In this document: positions 1 through 6,105 of the stretch, piece after piece
Numbering within the stretch: position 1 is the stretch's first letter
Layout of the letters: the number at the start of each line of letters is the position of its first letter
Source of the DNA: JAZKFT01 sp043760535
GTDB lineage: Bacteria > Bacteroidota > Bacteroidia > Chitinophagales > Chitinophagaceae
Direction: 5' to 3'
DNA length: 6,757 bases
Assembly (NCBI GenBank): GCA_043760535.1
Contig: JAYUOV010000023.1
Coordinates: forward strand, 1 to 6,757
Translations under genes and position numbers: made by a program
Notes under the pieces: model-generated
What the model was told of the DNA's origin: nothing
The model's input: only the letters and a program-made list of their open reading frames with translations
Database searches by the model: none

Positions 1-884
1 TGGCCAGGTTTCAATTGTATAACAAAGATTACCAAGGCGTGTTAGATGCAACTGCTTCCATCTTAACCCTAGGCTATACCCTTAATAGTAATTACGCTCA
101 ACTATTTACAGAGCAAGGCGAATTGTCGAGAGAAATTCTGTTTTCGGTAAGGTTTAACCAAGATATTTCATCAAACGGTGAAACCTTTTCCGCCACATTT
201 GCCGGTGTTCCTAAAGTTGACCAAAACCCTATGCCCAATCTTGTAAGGGAATATTATTGCACAGATGGAAGGTCCATTACTACCTCGCCTTTGTACAATG
301 CTACTTTGCCAAAAAACAACAGAGACCCCCGTTTAGGTGCCACTATTTATTTTAGAAACGACACTTTTAATACCTCGCCAATTACAAGGTTTACAGGAAA
401 TACAGCTACAGGGTTTGGTCTTAAAAAGTATGTAAGAAACGGGCCATCATCCACAGGTATTGGCTTTGGTAATCCTGGAGGGCAAGATTTTATTATATTA
501 AGGTATGCAGATGTGTTACTTATGAGAGCCGAGGCTTTGGTAGAACGAAACCAATTGCCCGAAGTATATACCCTCTTAAATCAGGTACGGGCAAGGGTGG
601 CAATGCCAACTGTGCAGGCAGTAGAAGGCAACAGCCTAACCCAGGGAGCTTTAAGAGATTTAGTAAGGCGTGAAAGAAGAGTGGAACTTGCATGTGAAGG
701 GCTTCGATATTTTGACCTTAAACGTTGGGGAACTATGCAGGCTGCTACATTAACCGCCGCCGCAGACAATATAGCTGGTTACCTGCCTGTTTATATGCCT
801 GGTGGTAAATCCGAAGTATTTCCAATACCACTTTCAGATTTAAATGCTAATGCCAGTCTGGTTCAAAATCCATTATGGAGATAA
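1..884 (+). CDS. SusD/RagB-family nutrient-binding outer-membrane lipoprotein, C-terminal part (5' end outside window)
   Basis: This is the C-terminal 293 residues of a SusD/RagB-like protein. The reading frame is open from the first complete codon at nt 3, so the TTG at 15 is internal and the gene is truncated by the window edge; the N-terminal lipoprotein signal lies outside. Counting from nt 3, the family signatures are the helix around residues 162-179 (ILRYADVLLMRAEAL), the segment around 222-242 with RRERRVELACEGLRYFDLKRW, and the closing motif VFPIPLSDLNAN...QNPLW at 272-292. Proteins of this family sit on the outer-membrane surface and bind glycans for import through a partner SusC-type TonB-dependent transporter, which would be expected just upstream. 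The next gene encodes a glycoside hydrolase, consistent with a polysaccharide utilization locus. The family is near certain; the glycan bound is not visible. Confidence 0.95.
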   Translation, partial: ARFQLYNKDYQGVLDATASILTLGYTLNSNYAQLFTEQGELSREILFSVRFNQDISSNGETFSATFAGVPKVDQNPMPNLVREYYCTDGRSITTSPLYNATLPKNNRDPRLGATIYFRNDTFNTSPITRFTGNTATGFGLKKYVRNGPSSTGIGFGNPGGQDFIILRYADVLLMRAEALVERNQLPEVYTLLNQVRARVAMPTVQAVEGNSLTQGALRDLVRRERRVELACEGLRYFDLKRWGTMQAATLTAAADNIAGYLPVYMPGGKSEVFPIPLSDLNANASLVQNPLWR

Positions 885-893
885 ACCGAATTT

Positions 894-930
894 AAAAAAC
901 ATCAAAACCTACTTGGTTTTGATGTTTTTT
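894..930 (+). terminator. Intrinsic terminator after the SusD-like gene
   Basis: The arms 894-909 (AAAAAACATCAAAACC) and 915-930 (GGTTTTGATGTTTTTT) are perfectly complementary over 16 bp around the 5-nt loop TACTT. The 3' arm ends in six T, with the A-rich 5' arm making it usable in both orientations. It starts 10 nt after the stop codon, which fits a rho-independent terminator for the SusC/SusD transcript and separates it from the glycoside hydrolase gene. Confidence 0.9.
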
Positions 931-987
931 ACACACCCTGTTTCAATAGCCGTGAGTATTTTTCACCCAAAAAAACTACGGTAATAG

Positions 988-1020
988 TTTAGTATCCATC
1001 TTGAGCAGGTAATAACATTG
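988..1020 (+). promoter_or_regulatory. Possible Bacteroidota-type promoter of the glycoside hydrolase gene
   Basis: TAACATTG at 1013-1020 matches the Bacteroidota -7 consensus TAnnTTTG at all but one defined base. TTTA at 988-991, 21 nt upstream, is a one-mismatch version of the -33 TTTG. The location, after a strong terminator and about 22 nt before the ATG, is sensible, although the resulting leader would be short. The match is imperfect and such motifs occur by chance in A+T-rich DNA. Confidence 0.3.
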
Positions 1021-1042
1021 TTTACATAAAAAATTATACAAA

Positions 1043-2206
1043 ATGATTACTAGATTGTTTCTCCAAAGCATGTTGGTTTTATCCCTTGTTTCGTGCAGAA
1101 AAAATAAGTTTACAATTCCACCTATACCTAGTCCTGCCTTTTCGCAAGGCACTTTGCTAACTATTTCTAAAGGTCAGGATCTGTCAACACCCCGTATAGA
1201 TTTAGCTCCGGATACTGTTTATACAGTATTGAATAATGGATTTCCTAAATTTAAGCCACTTCCTACGGGTTTTGATGATGCCATTGTTTCCTTTTATTTA
1301 CCTAAAGGGTTTATGGTAGTACTAGCCGAAAACAGCGACGGAAGCGGAGAGTCTGTTTGTTATGTAGCTTCACAATCGCCAATTAAAGCCACCTTGCCTG
1401 CCGAATTACGCGGTAAGGTTTCTTTTGTGCGGTATAAAACAATTGTAAATGGTACCAAAAAAGGATTTGCAGCCACCGATAGCAATGTTGTGAAAACCTT
1501 TACTTCATCATGGTATTATGGTTGGAGTATTAACAGGCCATCGTTTGGCACACAGCAATTTGTGCCCATGACTTGGGGAAAAGGATCAGCTACACCCGAC
1601 AACGTAAATTATCTTGTTAACAGGAGTGATGTTGATCACCTTTTATCTTTTAACGAACCTGATCATATACCCCAATCTAACATTCCAATAATTGACACAG
1701 CTACATTCAGGTATAAAATTATGTTGGCCACTGGCTTAAGAATGGTATCACCGGCTTGTACCCAAGATGCAGCATTTGGTGCTGGCAGGTGGCTTACTGA
1801 TTTTATGGCAGCAGCCAAAAATTTAAAACTGAGGGTGGATGTAGTGGCTTTACATTGGTACGATTGGGGAAATCATACTAATAACCAACCCACAGATTCG
1901 CTTACTGCACAATCCGTTTTTAATAGGTTTAAAACCTACATAGAAAGGGTGCGTAGCACATACCCCGACAAAAGAATTTGGATTACCGAGTACAATGCAA
2001 ACATCAACAGAACTTCTCCGGTGATACATAAGTATTTTATGAAGCTATCAACAGAATGGTTAAATACTCTTTCTTACGTAGAACGTTATGCCTATTTCTT
2101 TCCTGCTCCGCTACCTGCAGTAAATGCTACGGGTGCTATGACAGATATGGGCATGTATTGGAATAGTTTGCCTTCACCTGTTTCCTTTCCACTAAATATT
2201 GATTAA
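1043..2206 (+). CDS. Lipoprotein with GH128-like glycosyl hydrolase catalytic core, probable endo-beta-1,3-glucanase
   Basis: The product has 387 residues. Residues 1-18 form a lipoprotein signal ending in a lipobox LVSC, with Cys18 the predicted lipidated residue; the start at 1043 is the only one that gives this signal. Residues about 38-135 lack catalytic motifs and look like a beta-sandwich, possibly beta/gamma-crystallin-like (strand FYLPKGFMVVLAEN, then LPAELRGKVSFVRY). Residues about 152-365 match the glycosyl hydrolase catalytic core (asl1/GH128-type, TIM barrel): WYYGW at 157-161, FVPMTWG at 173-179, FNEPD at 203-207, SPACT at 236-240, HWYDW at 271-275 and ITEYN at 314-318. By family analogy Glu205 is the acid/base and Glu316 the nucleophile. 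GH128 enzymes cleave beta-1,3-glucans; that substrate is inferred, and another family using the same fold remains possible. The neighbouring SusD gene supports a role in glycan degradation at the cell envelope. No type IX secretion tail is seen. Confidence 0.85.
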   Translation: MITRLFLQSMLVLSLVSCRKNKFTIPPIPSPAFSQGTLLTISKGQDLSTPRIDLAPDTVYTVLNNGFPKFKPLPTGFDDAIVSFYLPKGFMVVLAENSDGSGESVCYVASQSPIKATLPAELRGKVSFVRYKTIVNGTKKGFAATDSNVVKTFTSSWYYGWSINRPSFGTQQFVPMTWGKGSATPDNVNYLVNRSDVDHLLSFNEPDHIPQSNIPIIDTATFRYKIMLATGLRMVSPACTQDAAFGAGRWLTDFMAAAKNLKLRVDVVALHWYDWGNHTNNQPTDSLTAQSVFNRFKTYIERVRSTYPDKRIWITEYNANINRTSPVIHKYFMKLSTEWLNTLSYVERYAYFFPAPLPAVNATGAMTDMGMYWNSLPSPVSFPLNID

Positions 2207-2621
2207 AGCATTTAAAAAGGTAGTTCCTAAAATTAAAGTGATGTTGTGGTAATAGTCGAGTGTTATTTGTGTTCTAGAATAATTGGTTTCCTTTTTGGCT
2301 TAAATCTTTTGTTGAATTTCTTAATGAAAAAGAGTACGGAAATTCAAGAATTTATGAGATTACCAAAAATCTGCTGATTATGCTGCAAATGACACTTGAC
2401 TTTTTTTTAGGGCCTTCTGCATTTTTATTGGAGAAAAAAATTAATTCTTTCCGTCTTTCGGCTAAACCTTTATTTAATCCAAAGCGCATCACTTCCCGAT
2501 TTGTTTAATTAAGTTTAGGTTAATCATCAATACGTTTGAGGCGACCGATAATTCGCTGTGTTAGCTACGTTCAGAACTCCTTACTCTTCGCAGTTTTGAT
2601 TGCGTAGTTTTTCTTTTTTTG

Positions 2622-2807
2622 CTTGCCCCGCCTGCCCCAATGAATATCGGTGGATTATTTCGGTGGAACCCAGCGAAAGCAGTGCCCTGATGTAGCGACA
2701 TTGGCGAACGTTGTAAATCCCGTAGCATTACGGGACTCCCTTCAACTGAATGCTACTATCAGGTATTTAGATTGCGAATAACAGGCGGTTTCAGTTCACG
2801 GGGTAAG
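2622..2807. repeat. Nested imperfect inverted-repeat block, possible structured RNA or dispersed palindromic element
   Basis: Several complementary arms are nested in order. CTTGCC (2622-2627) pairs with GGTAAG (2802-2807) with one G-T pair. CCGCCTG (2628-2634) pairs with CAGGCGG (2782-2788). CCTGAT plus GTAGC (2686-2696) pairs with GCTAC, a one-base bulge and ATCAGG (2752-2763). ATT (2700-2702) pairs with AAT (2749-2751), and GTTG (2710-2713) with CAAC (2743-2746). The tip is TCCCGTA (2718-2724), loop GCAT, TACGGGA (2729-2735). A direct repeat TCGGTGGA occurs at 2647-2654 and 2660-2667. The block is richer in G+C than its flanks. The pairing is seen directly; whether it is a transcribed RNA, a dispersed intergenic repeat or a MITE-like remnant cannot be decided here. 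No flanking target duplication or transposase was seen. Confidence 0.55.
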
Positions 2808-3059
2808 GAATACTGACGTTATGCTTTTTTACGATTCTTGCCGTATGCATTTCATTATCATACATAAACTTTTGCTGCCTCTACATGGTTTGAATAACCA
2901 AAAGTTATTTTAGGCTTTTATCTTTAGCGGTATTTTTATAAAGTATTTTAGAAACTGATGGGTATGCTTGATGTTGCGGTTAAGATAGCTGTGCTACATA
3001 GGTAAAGCACTGCGGCTTTCTAAACATTTCTTGTTTTTTTTGGGCTTTTGTCATTGAGC

Positions 3060-3098
3060 TTTTCACTTTCTGTTACTCCCAAAGTAACGAAAGGAAAA
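3060..3098. repeat. Bulged 16-bp hairpin upstream of the DUF92 gene
   Basis: Left arm TTTTC-a-CTTTC-t-GTTACT (3060-3077) pairs with right arm AGTAAC-GAAAG-GAAAA (3083-3098) around the loop CCCAA (3078-3082). That gives 16 base pairs with two single-base bulges on the same side. It is not followed by a T-run on either strand, so it does not look like an intrinsic terminator. It resembles the palindromic sequences often scattered between bacterial genes; copy number in this genome is unknown. Confidence 0.6.
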
Positions 3099-3115
3099 CC
3101 AGACATAGTATATAG

Positions 3116-3129
3116 ATAATATATATTAT
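3116..3129. repeat. Perfect 14-nt AT palindrome
   Basis: ATAATATATATTAT is its own reverse complement. It lies 77 nt before the DUF92 start codon in A+T-rich DNA. It could be part of a promoter or a protein-binding site, but in such a composition it may be accidental. Confidence 0.35.
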
Positions 3130-3176
3130 GTGAAATAAAAATCCGTTCCTAATTGATAGCTCACAAACTTTAAACC

Positions 3177-3202
3177 AAATATTCTGATAACACCGAATAT
3201 TT
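3177..3202 (+). promoter_or_regulatory. 8-bp inverted repeat directly before the DUF92 start codon
   Basis: AAATATTC (3177-3184) and GAATATTT (3195-3202) are perfect reverse complements separated by 10 nt (TGATAACACC). The right arm ends 4 nt before the ATG at 3207. The position suits either an operator for a dimeric regulator or a translation-modulating RNA hairpin. The arms are mostly A and T, so the hairpin would be weak. No canonical Shine-Dalgarno sequence is present, as is usual in Bacteroidota. Confidence 0.4.
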
Positions 3203-3206
3203 ACCC

Positions 3207-3917
3207 ATGTATTTCTATATTGTATTACTGATTGTTTTATTGGCTGCCGTGCTTACGGTAGTGTTTCGTAAACTCACTATTGCTGCGGCTGTTATCGGTG
3301 TGGCGATGGCCATGTGCATTTTTGTTGGGGCTTCTTATACTGGTTTAATAATGCTGGCGTCCTTTTTTGTATTGGCTACTGTTGCTACTACGTTTGGCAT
3401 ACAGCAAAAACAAAAGCTTGGATTTGCCGAGAGTAATAGAGGCAAACGCAATGCAGCACAGGTTTTGGCCAATGGAGGTATAGCAGCAATACTTGGATTA
3501 AGTGTCTGGATATTTCCACAATACTACTTACTGTTCAGCCTTATGATAGCTGCTTCATTTTCATCTGCCACGGCGGATACTTTATCCTCGGAACTAGGTA
3601 ATGTTTTTGGTAAAAATTTTTACAATATCGTAAGTTTTAAAAAAGATATAAGAGGGCTTAATGGTGTAATAAGCCAAGAAGGAACTTTATACGGCCTGGC
3701 AGGAAGCATCATTATTGCAGCCATATATGCTTTGGGTAATGGCTTTGATTTTAGGTTTCTTATTGTGGTAATTGCAGGTACTATCGGTAATTTTTTTGAC
3801 AGTGTATTAGGTGCCACCCTTGAGAATAATGGGGCCATTAGTAACAATAGTGTAAATTTTTTAAACACATTGCTGGCAGCATTATTCGGAGGCTGCTTGT
3901 ATCTTCTGTTTATATAG
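3207..3917 (+). CDS. DUF92 (TIGR00297/VTE6-like) integral membrane protein
   Basis: The 236-residue product is very hydrophobic, with about seven or eight membrane segments (roughly residues 2-19, 22-42, 46-65, 87-103, 105-120, 160-176, 183-203 and 219-236). Conserved DUF92 signatures are visible in order: RGKRNAAQVLANGG (78-91), SSATADTLSSELG (119-131), GVISQEGT (153-160), FDSVLGATLE (197-206) and NNSVNFLNT (213-221). The length is normal for bacterial members, so the gene is complete. The plant relative VTE6 is a phytyl-phosphate kinase, and the polar residues in these motifs (Asp124, Glu129, Asp198) may form the active site; the substrate in a non-phototroph is unknown, and an isoprenoid or polyprenyl phosphate is only a guess. 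The gene stands alone, with 1 kb of non-coding DNA upstream and a convergent gene downstream, so its context gives no pathway hint. Confidence 0.88.
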   Translation: MYFYIVLLIVLLAAVLTVVFRKLTIAAAVIGVAMAMCIFVGASYTGLIMLASFFVLATVATTFGIQQKQKLGFAESNRGKRNAAQVLANGGIAAILGLSVWIFPQYYLLFSLMIAASFSSATADTLSSELGNVFGKNFYNIVSFKKDIRGLNGVISQEGTLYGLAGSIIIAAIYALGNGFDFRFLIVVIAGTIGNFFDSVLGATLENNGAISNNSVNFLNTLLAALFGGCLYLLFI

Positions 3918-4117
3918 AGTTAGGAATTTTTTTAATTCATCCAGTCTTTCAATTTAATTCTGGAATTTTAATAATTAAAACTTTATATATTTTAATACTT
4001 TCGGATACCAAATTCAGAATACGATTCTTTTGCAACTAAAAAATTACAAAAAACTACACGGCCACCAAATATGAAAACAGGTTTGTAAAAGAACTGTTAT
4101 TAAAGCCATTAAATTAT
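3918..4117. other. Convergent intergenic gap without a clear terminator
   Basis: This 200-nt A+T-rich gap lies between the 3' ends of the DUF92 gene and the TonB-dependent receptor. It contains a loopless 7-bp inverted repeat, TTTTAAT-A-ATTAAAA (3966-3980), and very short pairings such as TCCAG/CTGGA and AACAG/CTGTT. None has the G+C-rich stem plus T-run of a good intrinsic terminator. No open reading frame of interest is present. Confidence 0.5.
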
Positions 4118-6019
4118 TTATAATCGTAGCTGTATGCCGCCCATCAGCCATCTTGCAGGCATGGGCGAACCAAGTAAATCGCTGTAGGTAATATTAAACA
4201 GATTATCTACCTGTGTAAAAATACTTAGCTTGTTTTTTAGTATTGCAGCTGCCAGTTTCATATTCATTAAAAAATAGCTTTTAGAAACTTCGGCATTAAT
4301 GGCCGATGCGGCCCTTGGTTGGCGTTCTTTGTAAATGCCATTGCATGAAATGCTGAAAGCCTTAAAACGATACTGAACAGAAAAGTTAGTAAGAAAAGTA
4401 GCATGTGATGAAATGTAAAACGACGGAGTAGCGCTGCTGCTGCGGCTTTTGAGCCATAACACACCTATATTGGAACTAAGGCTTTGGTGCTTCCATGTTT
4501 TATTGTACTGTAAATCTGTTTCGAAGCCGGTGGTATTTACACTGGCAATATTTTGGGCAAAAGCATAAGTACCATTTGGTATCAGATTTTCTTTTCTTGG
4601 CATATCTGCATAAGGCGTGGTTACAAAATCTATCAATTCTTTTTGCCGCCGCTGAAACCAGGATGATGAAATTTTTAGGTTGTTTTTCAGATAATAATCT
4701 GCACCAAACTCGTAACTGAAAGATGTTTCTGATTGCAGATTAGGGTTGCCAATACTGCCGCTTGTAACCAATGCTTTTCCATAATTATTGTATCGTTCGG
4801 TAAAGTCGGCATCACGGGTGGTTTTGCCTGCACTGCCACGAAGTTGCAAGTTGTTTTGGTTATACGAAACGTTTAACTGTGGCACTAGTTCGGCACCCGC
4901 TGCACTGCTATAATCGTAACGTAAGGCCGGGCTTATAGTAATATACTTACCTACTTTTTGGTTCAGAATAACAAAACCGGCTGTTTGATGTACCTGATGG
5001 TTTCCTCTGTCATTACTGGTTATTTTCTTTTGTAAAAACTGGCCGCCAATTGTAATATCTGTTTGCTCACTCACTTGCCTGTTGTACGTAAATAAGGTTT
5101 GGAATAGCTTCGATTTATTTTGATTGGCTGATGCCAGCGAAGAAAATTTATAAAAATCATCGGCCGATTTATAGCCTGCATCCAAACTGATGCGTTGCTT
5201 TTTTTTGTTGTACACAAATTTTAAATGGTTCCATTGGCTTTTTACTTTTTCCCTTGCCGTATCACTTCTAAAACTGGTATAGTAATTCTGTGCTGCAAAA
5301 TCACGGTTATCAAAAGCGGTACGAAAGCTTACTTGCATGGCATCGTTTATTTTTCGGCTATAAGAAAGTGATACTGTGGTAAGGTCGAAAAAGCCTTTGG
5401 TACCCCGTTGCTGTTGTCCGTTAGCATGATTACTTTGCAAGCCGCCGGCTATGGTATTTTTATCATCAGTCCACACGCCACCAGCACTTACATTAGCCAG
5501 GCCATATTGCCCGCCAGTTAGTTGTGCCTGTAAGCCGTTTTTCTTTTTACCTGCAGAAAATGATTTGGTAATGATATGGATAACACCGCCAACCGCTTCT
5601 GTTCCGTAAATGGCAGATGAAGCTCCCTTGAGTATTTCCACTCGTTCTATCTCTGCCGGAGCTATGGGTATGTAACTATTGAAATGCCCTGTAAGCGGGT
5701 CATTCAATCTGACGCCATCTATAATTAGCAGCACTTGCTGAAATGTGCCACCACGGATTACAATATCACTTTGCGAACCCATTGGCCCACGGGCCTGTAC
5801 TTCAATACCCGGCACATATCGCAGCAATTCATCGATAGAGTTAACAGGAAGATTTTGAAATTCCGATCCTTTAATAATGGTAATATTTCTGCCTGTTTTA
5901 AATTGTGCCACCGGGCTAAGCGAGGCGGTAACAGTTACTGGATCGAGTTCGTCCTCTTGTTGAGAGAAGGATGGAAACGATAATAGTAGCAAGGCTAAAA
6001 GAAAACTGGCAATACGCAT
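4118..6019 (-). CDS. TonB-dependent outer-membrane receptor, BtuB-like
   Basis: The 633-residue product begins with a signal peptide (residues 1 to about 20, hydrophobic core FLLALLLLSF, ending SFSQ). A TonB box-like DPVTVTA follows at 26-32. The plug domain spans about 43-152, with LRYVPGIEV (66-74), IVIRGGTFQQVLLIIDGVRLND (86-107), IERVEILKGASSAIYGTEAVGG (124-145) and IHIITK (147-152). The rest is alternating beta-strand sequence forming the outer-membrane barrel, ending in IQLRL. The size and plug resemble the BtuB/COG4206 group of vitamin B12 and siderophore receptors (E. coli BtuB is of similar length). It lacks the carboxypeptidase-like N-terminal domain of SusC proteins. It imports a ligand using TonB/ExbBD energy; the ligand is unknown, and no cobalamin riboswitch is visible in the short upstream gap. 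It lies 86 nt downstream of panB on the same strand, so co-transcription is possible, though the functions are not obviously linked. Confidence 0.92.
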   Translation of the reverse strand: MRIASFLLALLLLSFPSFSQQEDELDPVTVTASLSPVAQFKTGRNITIIKGSEFQNLPVNSIDELLRYVPGIEVQARGPMGSQSDIVIRGGTFQQVLLIIDGVRLNDPLTGHFNSYIPIAPAEIERVEILKGASSAIYGTEAVGGVIHIITKSFSAGKKKNGLQAQLTGGQYGLANVSAGGVWTDDKNTIAGGLQSNHANGQQQRGTKGFFDLTTVSLSYSRKINDAMQVSFRTAFDNRDFAAQNYYTSFRSDTAREKVKSQWNHLKFVYNKKKQRISLDAGYKSADDFYKFSSLASANQNKSKLFQTLFTYNRQVSEQTDITIGGQFLQKKITSNDRGNHQVHQTAGFVILNQKVGKYITISPALRYDYSSAAGAELVPQLNVSYNQNNLQLRGSAGKTTRDADFTERYNNYGKALVTSGSIGNPNLQSETSFSYEFGADYYLKNNLKISSSWFQRRQKELIDFVTTPYADMPRKENLIPNGTYAFAQNIASVNTTGFETDLQYNKTWKHQSLSSNIGVLWLKSRSSSATPSFYISSHATFLTNFSVQYRFKAFSISCNGIYKERQPRAASAINAEVSKSYFLMNMKLAAAILKNKLSIFTQVDNLFNITYSDLLGSPMPARWLMGGIQLRL

Positions 6020-6080
6020 TTGTAGGCTGATTGATTGTTTAGTTTATTAGTTGATTGGTAGATTAGTATTGCCAGCTTTT
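6006..6080 (-). promoter_or_regulatory. Start-codon-spanning stem-loop of the TonB-dependent receptor mRNA
   Basis: On the coding (minus) strand the leader sequence AAAAGCTGGCAATAC (6080-6066) is complementary to GTATTGCCAGTTTT (6015-6002), which covers codons 2-6 of the receptor. There are 10 perfect pairs (CTGGCAATAC/GTATTGCCAG), then one bulged base and four A-T pairs. The 50-nt loop contains the AUG right beside the stem. Between the stem and the AUG the RNA is G-poor: 46 nt (6065-6020) with a single G and repeated CAATC units, so it should stay unpaired. The pairing is visible; a role in controlling translation is an inference, and an accidental or duplicated sequence remains possible. 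Confidence 0.45.
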
Positions 6081-6105
6081 TAAATTATAAATCCTAAATT
6101 GTAAA

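Larger units (their letters stand above)
2207..3206. other. Gene-free 1-kb interval with several inverted repeats
   Basis: No convincing protein or tRNA gene is seen. The left part (about 2207-2520) is A+T-rich. It contains one 76-codon stop-free frame on the + strand (2278-2508), but its first ATG is only at 2380, it has no recognisable motif, and an open frame of this size is expected by chance in such DNA. No terminator hairpin was found directly after the hydrolase gene. The centre (about 2540-2820) is visibly richer in G+C and holds the nested repeat block annotated separately. The right part (about 2821-3206) has poly-T tracts, two further hairpins and the inverted repeat next to the DUF92 gene. 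A small AACTTTTG/CAAAAGTT pair lies at 2867-2874 and 2899-2906. Confidence 0.7.

Noticed and set aside
15..17. TTG as a start codon of the SusD-like gene.
   Set aside because: The frame is open upstream to the window edge and SusD proteins have a signal peptide and a long N-terminal region that would be missing.
581..769. Minus-strand open frame inside the SusD-like gene.
   Set aside because: It is fully antisense to a strongly conserved SusD region and has no family features of its own.
2278..2508. A 76-codon stop-free frame on the + strand in the gene-free interval.
   Set aside because: It has no ATG, GTG or TTG start before 2380, no recognisable motif, and open frames of this size are expected by chance across six frames of A+T-rich DNA. 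A protein search of the translation would settle it.
3620..3868. Minus-strand open frame inside the DUF92 gene.
   Set aside because: It is a shadow of the DUF92 coding frame, with no motif and no plausible promoter.
3966..3980. Hairpin TTTTAAT-A-ATTAAAA as a shared terminator for the convergent genes.
   Set aside because: The stem is entirely A-T with a one-base loop, too weak and too tight for a working intrinsic terminator.
6020..6105. Cobalamin riboswitch upstream of the BtuB-like receptor.
   Set aside because: The gap is only 86 nt, is nearly free of G in half its length, and lacks the conserved B12-box and multi-helix core.
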